64,000 nucleotides of DNA from the NCBI GenBank assembly GCA_910574885.1, contig CAJTDD010000004.1, forward strand, positions 186,001 through 250,000, read 5' to 3'. Both the position numbers and the translations under genes were made by a program. The first letter of the stretch is position 1; each line of letters opens with the position of its first letter. Below are positions 33,905-43,113 of this stretch, in pieces. The stretch comes from Lachnospiraceae bacterium (lineage in GTDB: Bacteria; Bacillota; Clostridia; Lachnospirales; Lachnospiraceae). Under the pieces are notes generated by a model. The model had not been told where the DNA came from, searched no databases, and worked only from the letters and a program-made list of their open reading frames with translations.

Positions 33905-33924
33905 TATACTATGTTGATAGTATA
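33905..33924. promoter_or_regulatory. Perfect inverted repeat between divergent ATPase genes
   Basis: TATACTAT, 4 bases, ATAGTATA. It covers the -10 and part of the spacer of the leftward promoter and is a good operator candidate. Its half-site is related to, but arranged opposite to, the repeat at 28872-28891. Confidence 0.5.
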
Positions 33925-33934
33925 GCAATTTCAA
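33906..33934 (-). promoter_or_regulatory. Promoter of the leftward AAA ATPase gene
   Basis: On the minus strand: TTGAAA, 17 bases, TAGTAT, about 95 bases before the ATG at 33811. Confidence 0.55.
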
Positions 33935-33954
33935 ACGGCCGGTTCAACAGAAAC

Positions 33955-33983
33955 TTGATAATCCCTTCCCCCTATGCTAAAAT
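33955..33983 (+). promoter_or_regulatory. Promoter of the rightward AAA ATPase gene
   Basis: TTGATA, 17 bases, TAAAAT, about 30 bases before the ATG at 34015, which has AGGAGG ten bases upstream. Confidence 0.6.
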
Positions 33984-34014
33984 AAACCAAACACAGACAG
34001 GAGGAACCGTTTTT

Positions 34015-35658
34015 ATGGGATTATATCTAAACAGCAAAAAAGCTTCCCTTCTCTACAAAGACGAAACCGAATCCACCTATTTTGTTGATAAAACCGCAAT
34101 GCTTGACGAATTGATTCCTCTCATCGAACCCAATCTCAGAGATAAGAACCAAAAATATATCTGCATCACTAGGCCCCGACGTTTTGGTAAATCCGTGATG
34201 GCAAGCATGATTGCCGCCTATTTCGGTAAAGGAAGGGATTGCCGTCCGATTTTTGATTCTCTGGCTGTGAGTTCCCGGAGTTGGTATACGACTCACCTCA
34301 ATCGGCACAACGTCATCTATATCACTTTAAACTCCCTGCCTTCCGGCTGCAAATCCTATCGGGAGTATATCGACCGAATCAGCAAACGCATCCTGCGCGA
34401 CCTGATTCAGGCATACCCAAAGGCCAGCCTGGCAGAGTCAGACGCCCCTTGGGACGCATTGAATGAGATTCTGGAGTCTGATACAGAAGACGTCCGTTTT
34501 ATTTTCGTGCTGGATGAATGGGATTTCATTTTCCACAGAGATTTCGTTTCAGATAAAGATAAGGCTGAATATATTGATTTTCTGAGCAACCTGTTAAAAG
34601 ACCAACCCTATATAGAATTTGTCTATATGACCGGAATTCTGCCGATTGCCAAGTATTCCAGCGGTTCCGAGCTGAATATGTTTCTTGAGTATGATATGGC
34701 GACGAAAAAGAAATTCAGCGGCTATTTTGGTTTTTTGGAATCTGAGATCGATACATTATTTGATATCTATTGCAAGGAGACGGCAAATCCGGAAATCACA
34801 CGGGACAGCCTGCGCATCTGGTACGACGGATACTGTACCGTTACCGGGCGGCGCCTTTACAATCCCCGCTCAATTGTATGTGCATTGTCTGACAACCAGC
34901 TCTCGAACTACTGGACAAGTTCCGGGCCTTATGATGAGATTTTTTACTATATCCGCAACAATATTGACGATATCCGGGATGACCTTGCACTAATGATTGC
35001 CGGAGAACGAATTCCGATTGTGTTGTTAGGATATGCGGCCACAGATTCGGAATTAAAGTCAAAAAACCAGATTTATTCTGCAATGGTTGTATATGGTCTC
35101 CTTACTTATGAAAATGGCGCTGTCTTTATTCCCAACAAGGAACTGATGGATAAATACAATGAATTGCTGCTGACCAATGACAGCCTTGGTTACGTCCACC
35201 GTTTGGCAAGGGAATCTGAGAAAATGCTCACGGCAACCTTATCCGGTGACACAAAAACAATGGCTGAGATTCTGGCATTTACCCATAATACAGAAACGCC
35301 CATTCTTTCGTATCACACTGAAACAGAGCTGTCCGCAGTAGTCAATCTTGTCTATTTGTCCGCACGCGACCGTTATCGTGTAGAGCGTGAAGATAAGGCT
35401 GGCAAAGGGTTTGTTGATTTCATCTTTTATCCTGAACATAGTAAAGCAGACGGAATCATTCTGGAATTGAAGGTCAATAGTACGCCGCAAGAAGCAATCC
35501 GGCAGATAAAAGAGAAAAACTATGGTCTTCGTTTCAAAGGCAAACTCGGAGAGAAAAATAGATATACCGGAAGGATATTGGCTGTTGGAATCAGCTATAA
35601 TAAGAAGACCAAAGAGCATTTCTGCAAAGTGGAAGTCCTTAAACGTGCTGATAAATAA
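34015..35658 (+). CDS. AAA-ATPase-like / PDDEXK_9 protein
   Basis: About 547 residues from the ATG at 34015 behind AGGAGG; the frame extends to 33850 but without a ribosome site and across the promoter. The N-terminal AAA-ATPase-like domain has YFVDKTAMLDELI, P-loop RPRRFGKSVMAS (54-65) and Walker B FIFVLDEWDFIF. The C-terminal PD-(D/E)XK-like domain has GFVDFIFYP (Asp) and GIILELKVN (Glu-x-Lys), then QIKEKNY. This is the widespread AAA-ATPase_like plus PDDEXK_9 family of unknown function. It is divergent from a distant cousin at 32231-33811. Confidence 0.9.
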   Translation: MGLYLNSKKASLLYKDETESTYFVDKTAMLDELIPLIEPNLRDKNQKYICITRPRRFGKSVMASMIAAYFGKGRDCRPIFDSLAVSSRSWYTTHLNRHNVIYITLNSLPSGCKSYREYIDRISKRILRDLIQAYPKASLAESDAPWDALNEILESDTEDVRFIFVLDEWDFIFHRDFVSDKDKAEYIDFLSNLLKDQPYIEFVYMTGILPIAKYSSGSELNMFLEYDMATKKKFSGYFGFLESEIDTLFDIYCKETANPEITRDSLRIWYDGYCTVTGRRLYNPRSIVCALSDNQLSNYWTSSGPYDEIFYYIRNNIDDIRDDLALMIAGERIPIVLLGYAATDSELKSKNQIYSAMVVYGLLTYENGAVFIPNKELMDKYNELLLTNDSLGYVHRLARESEKMLTATLSGDTKTMAEILAFTHNTETPILSYHTETELSAVVNLVYLSARDRYRVEREDKAGKGFVDFIFYPEHSKADGIILELKVNSTPQEAIRQIKEKNYGLRFKGKLGEKNRYTGRILAVGISYNKKTKEHFCKVEVLKRADK

Positions 35659-35689
35659 AGGAGGCTGTTGCAAAATAACAGCCCCTTTT
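35657..35689 (+). terminator. Terminator of the rightward AAA ATPase gene
   Basis: GGCTGTT, 7-base loop, AACAGCC, then CCTTTT, directly after the stop codon. AAAGG/CTTTT flanks let it act in both directions for the convergent SPFH gene. Confidence 0.75.
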
Positions 35690-35694
35690 CATCA

Positions 35695-37068
35695 TTAACT
35701 TCTCATAATATCCCCGTCATCAAACGGATCTCCGCACTCCGGACAGAACTTAGGCGGTTTCGTCGCGTCTTCCGGCTCCCAGCCGCACTTATCGCAGCGG
35801 TATTGCGGGATTCCCGCCGGTTTTGGCGCTCCGCATTCAGAACAGAACTTCCCTTTATTTACAGCGCCGCAGGAACAAGTCCAGCCTGCTGCCTGACTCG
35901 GTTTCGGCGCTCCGCATTCCACACAGAACTTCCCGGTATTACCGCCTGTACCGCAGGAACACGTCCACCCATCCTGGGACACCGGCTCTGCATGATTTCC
36001 CTGTGAAGCCCCATACGCCCCTCCTGCCGGATTTTGCGCCGCCGGATTTGCCGTCGCCTGTCTCTGTCCCATAGCATACAAATCCTGCAAATTCATGCCG
36101 CCAGCCTGAGACGCCATGCCCATTCCCATGAATCCGGACATCGCCCCGTTCTTATTTCCTGCCGCCGTGCGCATAGCGTCTGCCTGTGCGCCTACCAGCG
36201 TCGCCGCAGCCATTCCCGGATCGCGCATGACAGCCGATTTCTGGAGCTGCTTAATCATCTCCTCATCTTCCTTGGATGCCGTCACACTATTCACTCCGAG
36301 AGAATAGACCATGATTCCTCGAAGCTGTGTCCATTTCTTTGACAAGACCTCATTCAGCGCATCCGACAGCTCTATGGTATGCCCAGGCAATGCGCTGTAG
36401 CGGATTCCCATCTCCGAAATCCTGGCAAATGCCGGCTGCAGCGCCGTAAGCAGCTCTGATTTCAGCATCGAATCAATCTGATCTCTGGTATACACATACC
36501 CTACATTTCCGCAGACATTGGCATAAAATACCATAGGATTCACAATCCGGTAGGAATACTCCCCATTACACCGGATGGAAATATCCACATCCAGCCCAAT
36601 ATTTTGGTCTACCACACGGAAAGGCACCGGATTGGGCGTCCCGTATTTATTGCCCGGAATCTCCTTAATATTCACATAATAAATCCGCTGGTTCCGTCCG
36701 GTGCCACCCCCAAACTGGAACCTCCGCCACGCCTCTTTCGCAATCCCCTTCAGGCCTTCCACAAAAGAGCCTCCGAACATGGAAGGGCTGGTCTTCGTGT
36801 CATAGGTATAAGCCCCCGGCTCTGCACAGGCGTCAATCACCTTGCCATCCTCCACAATAATCATACACTGCCCGTTCGCTACGGCAATGTGGGAGCCGTC
36901 CGTGATAATGTTGTCGTCCCCCTTCCGGTTCGCCGAGCGCCCCGATACACGTTTTTCTCCTTTTGCCACCAACACATCCGCATCCAATGCATCACAGCAA
37001 AAATATTCCTTCCACTGATCTGCCAATGTTCCGCTCGCAGCCGACCATGCCGCCCTGATTAATCCCAT
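35695..37068 (-). CDS. SPFH-domain protein with C-terminal zinc ribbons (YdjI-like)
   Basis: 457 residues. The N-terminal SPFH/virion-core-like domain (about 1-280) has YFCCDALDADVLVAKGEKR, DGSHIAVANGQCMIIVEDGKV and EMGIRYSALPGHT. A Gly/Ala/Gln-rich linker follows, then three zinc-ribbon-like units (CSCG..FCVECGAPKP, CSCG..FCSECGAPKP, CDKCG..FCPECGDPF; about 365-450). The relative in B. subtilis, YdjI, belongs to a membrane-stress complex. It forms a gene group with the TPM protein and the zinc-ribbon protein upstream, 62 bases away. AGGAGG-like site before the ATG. Confidence 0.88.
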   Translation of the reverse strand: MGLIRAAWSAASGTLADQWKEYFCCDALDADVLVAKGEKRVSGRSANRKGDDNIITDGSHIAVANGQCMIIVEDGKVIDACAEPGAYTYDTKTSPSMFGGSFVEGLKGIAKEAWRRFQFGGGTGRNQRIYYVNIKEIPGNKYGTPNPVPFRVVDQNIGLDVDISIRCNGEYSYRIVNPMVFYANVCGNVGYVYTRDQIDSMLKSELLTALQPAFARISEMGIRYSALPGHTIELSDALNEVLSKKWTQLRGIMVYSLGVNSVTASKEDEEMIKQLQKSAVMRDPGMAAATLVGAQADAMRTAAGNKNGAMSGFMGMGMASQAGGMNLQDLYAMGQRQATANPAAQNPAGGAYGASQGNHAEPVSQDGWTCSCGTGGNTGKFCVECGAPKPSQAAGWTCSCGAVNKGKFCSECGAPKPAGIPQYRCDKCGWEPEDATKPPKFCPECGDPFDDGDIMRS

Positions 37069-37130
37069 AATTTTTCTCCTCCTAGCTCTTGTTGTTCTTA
37101 TTCTGACTACCCGAAGACATACTTCACCCC

Positions 37131-37976
37131 TCAGAACTTTCCGCTTGTTCCGGAACTGTTAGAATGCATCCCACTTCTTCCGCCGCTGTCAGAATGACTC
37201 TCTGTCTGCCGCTTTGTCCGCGTCACAGTATGATACAAAAACCTGTCCGAACGGTTGAACAGATGAAAACTATCCGCCTTCATATATTCCATGGCGCCAT
37301 CCCGGCTCACTCTGGTATTCATGCTCCTCTTCCAAGACAGCACAACGCCGAAAGACACCGAGAAAGACAAAAGGAACGACACCCCTACAATTAATGGTAT
37401 CCGCCATCCTTCCCCGTAAGGGTGGTCTTCCGTATACGGCTCTCCTTTCTCTGCAGCCGCCAGATAATCGTCCGCCATAGACACATATCTGTCAAATGCA
37501 TCGTAGAACTCTCCGTCAGACAAATCATCCAGAATCTTCTCTCCCAGCCGCTCTCTTCCGTATGTAGTGAACGCCGCCTGCGCCGCCCCGAAGCCTACCA
37601 GCCCCCAGTCCCGCTCTGCCATGCTGATGGCAAGCATCACGCCGCTGCCCGAAGTTCCTGTCCCCAGGCCATACTCCGCAAAAATCTGCTCCTGCCAGAT
37701 CTTAATATCTCCTCCGCCGAAATCCGGCGTTGTTACAATATATACCCCGGCTCCATATTGTTCTGAAACTCTGGAGCATTCCTTCTCAAGAGCTTCTTCC
37801 TCTTCTGAGGTCAGAAGACCTGCGTCATCCTGAACCCATCCCTCGAATCCCGGATCATTTCCCGCCGCGGCCACTTCCGGCATTCCGATTCGACTCTCTG
37901 CTGCCAATCCGGCAATCCATATGATTACCATACACAGCAAGAGCCTTCCTTTTGTATATAATTGGTTGGCCATCAT
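37131..37976 (-). CDS. TPM-domain (YgcG-like) membrane protein
   Basis: About 281 residues. A signal or anchor helix at the N-terminus (about 9-25) is followed by a TPM domain (VQDDAGLLTSEEEEALEKEC, GAGVYIVTTPDF, GSGVMLAISMAERDWGLVGFG). A membrane segment (about 195-215) precedes a Ser/Gly-rich tail. The ATG at 37976 overlaps the upstream stop as ATGA and has GGAGG six bases away. TPM proteins occur in stress- or quality-control operons of the membrane, often next to SPFH proteins as here. Confidence 0.82.
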   Translation of the reverse strand: MMANQLYTKGRLLLCMVIIWIAGLAAESRIGMPEVAAAGNDPGFEGWVQDDAGLLTSEEEEALEKECSRVSEQYGAGVYIVTTPDFGGGDIKIWQEQIFAEYGLGTGTSGSGVMLAISMAERDWGLVGFGAAQAAFTTYGRERLGEKILDDLSDGEFYDAFDRYVSMADDYLAAAEKGEPYTEDHPYGEGWRIPLIVGVSFLLSFSVSFGVVLSWKRSMNTRVSRDGAMEYMKADSFHLFNRSDRFLYHTVTRTKRQTESHSDSGGRSGMHSNSSGTSGKF

Positions 37977-39055
37977 AACACACCTCCGAATAACAGAATC
38001 CCGACAACGGAACATACCACCGTCCCAATCGCCGTGAATCCACAGAGATATTTCCAGAAAGCGCCCTTGTCTACCGGCAGTTCGCCTACCATCTTGCCGG
38101 TCTGCCCGTTAATGGCAAACTGATACTTCCGTCCCCCATAGACCGTCTCGAACAGCCAGACAGGCAGTAAAGCATACAAAACCTTTCCCTCCTGAGACGC
38201 AAGACGCCGCCTTTTCACCGTTACAGTCTCGTACCCTTTAACCGTACTGCGCAGCACCTGTTCGGCAGTGTTATACAACCTCTGTTTCGCCCTGCCCATT
38301 GCCGTCTTCGCATCTACATCGTATTTATCCGTCTCATACCCCGCCAGATAAGCCTGCCTGAAATCCGTCAGGCCATTATAATCAAAAGGCTCGATGGACT
38401 CCGTCGTATTATCGTCCATCTCCACACTTCCGTCCACAGGCACATGGACGAACTCCATCGTCCCCGCCCGGGAGACGAGATAGTAAGACGTCTCCACATA
38501 GTCGTAATCACTGTCGCTCCACGCCCTGACCCGGGTTGCATGGAAACTCATATCCGCACTCGCCTTGCAGTCAAACAGCCAGTAAGGGACATAGCATCCC
38601 CGCAGGTTCTTTAGATAACTGCGGTCCCGGAAATTTTTCGGCAGCAGGCGTTTCCCCCTGCAGAAATGCATCATCTTCTGCCGCGCCTCGTCTCCCTTCA
38701 CCTGAAAAGGAATCATGACGTCCGGCTCAAATTCTCCCGATGAAGCCGCCTGAATCACCACTACATTGTTGCAGTAGGGGCAGACCGTACTCACCGTATT
38801 CTCGTCGGCTTCAATCTCGGCGCCGCAAGAAGGGCAGATATATAATCCGTCCTCCGTTCGTTTTGCTCCCTGTTCTTCCTTCCGGTATTCCCAGTCCAAA
38901 TCCTGCTCATTCGGCGACTGCTCTTCCCGCTCATACTCCTCCATGGTTTCCAAATCATACTGATTCCCACAGCTATTACAGGAGAGTTTCTGAGTCTTTG
39001 GCGAAAACACAAGAGCCGCCCCGCAGCAAGGGCATTTATATTGTACAAAATCCAT
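37973..39055 (-). CDS. Zinc-ribbon membrane protein of the SPFH/TPM operon (YdjG-like)
   Basis: 360 residues. Two N-terminal zinc ribbons (CPCCGAALVF..CNSCG, residues 8-30; CPSCGAEIEA..CPYCN, about 74-95) are followed by a beta-rich domain and one C-terminal membrane segment (about 335-357). The order ribbon protein, TPM protein, SPFH protein parallels the ydjFGHI-type membrane-stress operons of Bacillus. A possible promoter (TTGTCT, 16 bases, TAGAAT) and an AGGAG site precede it. Confidence 0.8.
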   Translation of the reverse strand: MDFVQYKCPCCGAALVFSPKTQKLSCNSCGNQYDLETMEEYEREEQSPNEQDLDWEYRKEEQGAKRTEDGLYICPSCGAEIEADENTVSTVCPYCNNVVVIQAASSGEFEPDVMIPFQVKGDEARQKMMHFCRGKRLLPKNFRDRSYLKNLRGCYVPYWLFDCKASADMSFHATRVRAWSDSDYDYVETSYYLVSRAGTMEFVHVPVDGSVEMDDNTTESIEPFDYNGLTDFRQAYLAGYETDKYDVDAKTAMGRAKQRLYNTAEQVLRSTVKGYETVTVKRRRLASQEGKVLYALLPVWLFETVYGGRKYQFAINGQTGKMVGELPVDKGAFWKYLCGFTAIGTVVCSVVGILLFGGVL

Positions 39056-39110
39056 TTCGTTCTCCTCTTTATATCAATACTATTCTATGCGGCAAAACTA
39101 CCCAGACAAG

Positions 39111-40487
39111 TTATACATCCATCAGGCTATCTAAGGCAGCAAAAAAGCCCGGATAAGACACATCCACACACTGGCTGTCCTCAATCACCGTCTCACCTTT
39201 TGCAGCCAGCCCCGCAATGGAAAACGCCATCGCAATCCGATGATCCAGACAGCTCCGGATATGCGCCCCCGAAAGCCCGGTTCCGCCCTCGATAACCATC
39301 CCGTCGTCCGTCGGCGTAACCTGGGCTCCCATTGCCCTTAAATTCTCCGTCACCGTATCAATCCGGTTGGTTTCCTTTACTTTCAGTTCCGCCGCATCCT
39401 TGATTACCGTCGTACCTTCCGCACAGGCCGCCATTACGGCTATCATGGGGATTTCATCAATCAAAGCTGGAATCAGGCTGCCCCCAATGGTTGTTCCGTG
39501 AAGCATACTGTATCTGACCAGAATATCAGCCGTCGGCTCGCCGCCCCCACAATGAAGACCGCCAAAATACTCCTGCCCCATCCGGCAATTCCCTGTCCCC
39601 GTTCTGTCTTCATCCCACATATTCCTAGGGTTCAGATACGTAATATCCGCCCCCATCGCTTCACAGACCTTGAGTATCCCCGCCCTTGTGGGATTCGTCC
39701 CTACATTGCGGATTAAAATCTCTGCGCCCGGCACCAATAGCCCTGCCGCTATGAAATATGCCGCAGACGATATGTCTCCCGGTACTTGAATCTTCTGTCC
39801 ATAAAGCTGCTTACAGGGCATTACTCCAGCCGTAGCACTGCCGTCCTCATGCACCTCGGAAGTAACGTCCGCCCCAAAGGCTCCTAACATCAGTTCCGTA
39901 TGGTTACGGGAAAGGGCCGGCTCGGTCACAGACGTCCCGCTGTCAGCGTAAAGCCCCGCAAGAAGGATTGCAGACTTCACCTGGGCCGAAGCCACCGGCG
40001 ACTGATATCGAATACCATGAAGCACCCCCGGTTCTATCCTAAGAGGCGCGCACCCATTATCCAGGACACTCCCGATACGCGCACCCATACGGTTTAATGG
40101 CGTCATAACCCGTCCCATGGGCCGCGAATTCAAAGACGCATCCCCGGACATCACAGATACAAAATCCTGCCCCGCAAGAATTCCTGACATAAGCCTTGTG
40201 GTCGTCCCGCTGTTGCCCACATCCAACGTCCCCTCCGGGGCAGACAACCCGCGAAGGCCCTGGCCGTGTACCAGAACCGTCCCATCCTTCTGCTCAATCT
40301 CAATCCCCATTTTCCGAAAACATCCAATGGTAGACAGGCAGTCTGCCCCCTGAAGGAAATTCGTAATCTCCGTCGTTCCCAAAGCAATGGAGCCAAGCAT
40401 AACGGAACGGTGGGAAATTGACTTATCCCCCGGCACCGTCACTTCTCCCTTAATTCCTCTTTTCGGATAAATATTCTTAACGCTCAT
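39111..40487 (-). CDS. aroA: 3-phosphoshikimate 1-carboxyvinyltransferase (EPSP synthase)
   Basis: About 458 residues. Shikimate-pathway step that joins PEP to shikimate 3-phosphate. Hallmarks: VPGDKSISHRSVM at the start, GNSGTTTRLMSG, DASLNSRPMGRVM, PGDISSAAYF and DHRIAMAFSIAG near the end. The ATG at 40487 overlaps the end of tyrA by 11 bases, so the two are coupled. A longer frame from 40595 lies wholly inside tyrA and is not used. Confidence 0.96.
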   Translation of the reverse strand: MSVKNIYPKRGIKGEVTVPGDKSISHRSVMLGSIALGTTEITNFLQGADCLSTIGCFRKMGIEIEQKDGTVLVHGQGLRGLSAPEGTLDVGNSGTTTRLMSGILAGQDFVSVMSGDASLNSRPMGRVMTPLNRMGARIGSVLDNGCAPLRIEPGVLHGIRYQSPVASAQVKSAILLAGLYADSGTSVTEPALSRNHTELMLGAFGADVTSEVHEDGSATAGVMPCKQLYGQKIQVPGDISSAAYFIAAGLLVPGAEILIRNVGTNPTRAGILKVCEAMGADITYLNPRNMWDEDRTGTGNCRMGQEYFGGLHCGGGEPTADILVRYSMLHGTTIGGSLIPALIDEIPMIAVMAACAEGTTVIKDAAELKVKETNRIDTVTENLRAMGAQVTPTDDGMVIEGGTGLSGAHIRSCLDHRIAMAFSIAGLAAKGETVIEDSQCVDVSYPGFFAALDSLMDV

Positions 40488-41571
40488 AGACAACATACCT
40501 GAATTTCTGCAATAATTCCGCCGCCCGTTTTGAAGACGCCTCATCATAGAATTCGATACGCAGAACCCCTTCTTCAAACTCTCTGTTATGTACAATCCCG
40601 ATATTTTTAAGGTTCAGATTATTCGACGCAAGGATGGCCGCAATCGCCGCAATCCCTCCCGCCTCGTCGATAATGTCACAGTAGACCTCATACGCCTTCT
40701 TGATGGGACCTGCCGATGATGCCGGAATGGAATTCCTGTAGTTTCTGGAACTGTCGAACAGATGATAAATTCCCTGTTCATCCTCCCTGTCAATCATCTC
40801 CTTTGCCTTCCCCAATGCCTGAATATATTCCCCAAGAATCCGGGAAATATATTCCTTATTCTTCAGGCAGATATGCTGCCACATGGTAGGCGAAGAAGAA
40901 GCAATTCGGGTGATATCCTTAAATCCACCGGCTGCAAGATTCTTCATCAATTCCTCCTTAGTGTCCGTATCCCGCACAAAATTCACAAGACTGGCCGCAA
41001 TAATATGAGGAAGGTGGCTGATAGTCCCGGTCACATAATCATGTTCCCGGTAATTAAGGAGAACCGGGATTGCCCGCAAAGCCTCCACGAACTCCACATA
41101 CCGGTCAACCTTCTCCCTGGCCGCACGGCTTGCCGGCGTCAATACATAATATGCATTCTCAATCAGCATTGCCTTAGAATTCACATAGCCGCTCTTCTCA
41201 GACCCCGCCATGGGATGCCCTCCGATAAAATACGGCTCAAGCCCCAGAGCCTCCACCTCCCGGTGGATATTCGTCTTCACACTCCCCACGTCCGTCAGGA
41301 TACAGTCCTCATGGAGATATCCTGCAACCTGCTTCAAATAAGCCGTATTATAAGAAACCGGCGCACACAGGAATATATAGCTGCATTGATGAAAATTATC
41401 ATCAATCGTAGTTGCAGCTACATCAATCACCGATTCCTGCGTCGCCAGCGCCAACGTCTCCTTATTCTTATCAAATGCCACAATCTCATAATCCGGAAAA
41501 TACTGCCGGATTGCCCTTGCAATCGACCCGCCAATCAGTCCCAGACCAATAAACCCGATTTTCTGTCCCAT
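40477..41571 (-). CDS. tyrA: Prephenate dehydrogenase with ACT domain
   Basis: 364 residues. NAD-binding GLGLIGGSIARAI at the N-terminus, GGHPMAGSEKSGY and HDYVTGTISHLPHIIA in the catalytic part, and a C-terminal ACT domain (about 295-364, EAGGIAAIAAILASNNLNLKNIGI), which commonly senses tyrosine. It makes 4-hydroxyphenylpyruvate for tyrosine synthesis and is followed directly by aroA. A promoter lies at 41604-41633. Confidence 0.95.
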   Translation of the reverse strand: MGQKIGFIGLGLIGGSIARAIRQYFPDYEIVAFDKNKETLALATQESVIDVAATTIDDNFHQCSYIFLCAPVSYNTAYLKQVAGYLHEDCILTDVGSVKTNIHREVEALGLEPYFIGGHPMAGSEKSGYVNSKAMLIENAYYVLTPASRAAREKVDRYVEFVEALRAIPVLLNYREHDYVTGTISHLPHIIAASLVNFVRDTDTKEELMKNLAAGGFKDITRIASSSPTMWQHICLKNKEYISRILGEYIQALGKAKEMIDREDEQGIYHLFDSSRNYRNSIPASSAGPIKKAYEVYCDIIDEAGGIAAIAAILASNNLNLKNIGIVHNREFEEGVLRIEFYDEASSKRAAELLQKFRYVVYER

Positions 41572-41603
41572 AATTCTTCTCCTTTGATTGGTCTATCTGA
41601 TTT

Positions 41604-41633
41604 ATTTTACCTTAAAATCACCCCTTTTGTCAA
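41604..41633 (-). promoter_or_regulatory. Promoter of tyrA-aroA
   Basis: On the minus strand: TTGACA, 18 bases, TAAAAT, ending 33 bases before the tyrA ATG. Confidence 0.65.
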
Positions 41634-41653
41634 TATTTTACCAATTTAATGTA

Positions 41654-42961
41654 TTAAAGTTCATTTATCCCAGAAAGGTTCAGCAAAATCCTCGTCACGA
41701 ACCTTCCGTCCTCCATAGCAAAATCCGTTCCGCCGTTATAACGGGACGCCGTCTTCATAATGCTTGCCGTACCAATCCCCTCCCCGCTTCTGGACTTGGG
41801 AATTCCCTTCTGAAACCGGATATCATCGGCACAGGTATTGGTACACTGAATGACAATCTTACTCCCTCTTTTCGCGATATAGATATCAATCTCCTGCTGC
41901 ATTTTCCCGGAATTTACGCACCCGTGGATTGCATTTTCAAACATATTCGCCAAAATCGCGACCCAGTCAATATCACGGATGGGGATATCTGCCGGCACTC
42001 CCGCATCTATATTCACATCAATCTGCTTCTCCTTCGCCTGCCTCGCATAGACAGACAGGATGCTGTTCACGACCGGATGCCCGCAGACAGGTTTTGCCCT
42101 CCTGCTCTCTACATCTGCGCCGTATTCTTCCAGATAACCCAACAGATTCTTCATATCCCCTTTTTCCACATAATCCCTGATAAGGAGAATATGATGACGT
42201 GCATCATGGCGAATCCGCGCCGCCTCTTTCTCAGATGTACCAACAATGTCAAGCTGGCTACGGATAAGCTGTTCATTCAGCTCTAACAGTTCCTTCTCCG
42301 TCTGGTAATGGTGTTCCATGCCCAGATGGATATACAGATGGAGAACCGTATACTGCAAGAACCCGGCCATTGCCAGTACAAAGAACGCCCGCACCATGTT
42401 GAAAACCGAAAATCCCTGTAGGTTCGGCCAATATGCCATAATCGCACCGAGAAATACCGAAATAAACAGGGCGAACGTGCTGAACAGATCCATCTCCTCC
42501 ACCAGGAAATCCACATTGTCCAGAAATTGTTTTCTAAGTTTCTTCCATGTAACAATCAGAATGATCCCATAGCTCAGGAAGCGCACCAGGATATCCACCC
42601 ACAGATTCCCGCCGAACCACCAGCGCGCCACATCTACCCCCACAAACGTACCCACAGAAAACATGTAAAAAGAAGCTGCAATCTTATACAGTGACAGATA
42701 GATGACCTCCTGGCTCATCAGGCTGCAGAAAATCCCACTGACCGGAAGAAACGAAAGAGCCGCCATCTTGACAAAGCTTTCGTTCGCCAGAAGATACCAG
42801 AAGCTATACACCGCCAGAATCACCAGGCCGAAAAGAAAATAGAAACACACCGTCTTCTTCATTGGAAATCGCGGACGGTCCAGCATCAGAAAAAAAGACA
42901 ACATCAATATAACACTCAATCCATTACGCAAAAATGCAACCCAAAAAGAACCGCCTAACAT
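41654..42961 (-). CDS. GHKL-domain sensor histidine kinase (AgrC/VirS-like)
   Basis: About 435 residues. Six membrane segments (about 8-205), a coiled segment, phosphoacceptor RIRHDARHH (H252), N box NMFENAIHG and G box RSGEGIGTASI. Start set at the ATG at 42961 with GGGGAGGG eight bases upstream; a TTG further up has no site. It lies downstream of the LytTR regulator gene, its probable partner, but a terminator separates them, so the kinase seems to have its own transcription. The signal is unknown; no peptide-precursor gene is seen. Confidence 0.9.
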   Translation of the reverse strand: MLGGSFWVAFLRNGLSVILMLSFFLMLDRPRFPMKKTVCFYFLFGLVILAVYSFWYLLANESFVKMAALSFLPVSGIFCSLMSQEVIYLSLYKIAASFYMFSVGTFVGVDVARWWFGGNLWVDILVRFLSYGIILIVTWKKLRKQFLDNVDFLVEEMDLFSTFALFISVFLGAIMAYWPNLQGFSVFNMVRAFFVLAMAGFLQYTVLHLYIHLGMEHHYQTEKELLELNEQLIRSQLDIVGTSEKEAARIRHDARHHILLIRDYVEKGDMKNLLGYLEEYGADVESRRAKPVCGHPVVNSILSVYARQAKEKQIDVNIDAGVPADIPIRDIDWVAILANMFENAIHGCVNSGKMQQEIDIYIAKRGSKIVIQCTNTCADDIRFQKGIPKSRSGEGIGTASIMKTASRYNGGTDFAMEDGRFVTRILLNLSGINEL

Positions 42962-42986
42962 CTTTTGTCCCTCCCCGTTCAAAAAA

Positions 42987-43001
42987 TGTCATTTCATGAC
43001 A
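42987..43001. promoter_or_regulatory. Small inverted repeat upstream of the kinase gene
   Basis: TGTCAT, 3 bases, ATGACA, 26 bases before the kinase ATG. Candidate operator. Confidence 0.35.
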
Positions 43002-43073
43002 CTTCTTTCCTACTATAGCATAAAGAATATTATTTTCTTTCTACATGGGATAACTCATGATTTATCTGGGACA

Positions 43074-43113
43074 AAAAAGAGACTGCCGGAAACCGCTCTT
43101 TCCGGAAGCCCCT
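43074..43113 (-). terminator. Terminator of the hydrogenase-LytTR operon
   Basis: On the minus strand CCGGAAA, 6-base loop, TTTCCGG, then CAGTCTCTTTTTT, directly after the LytTR stop codon. Confidence 0.75.
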
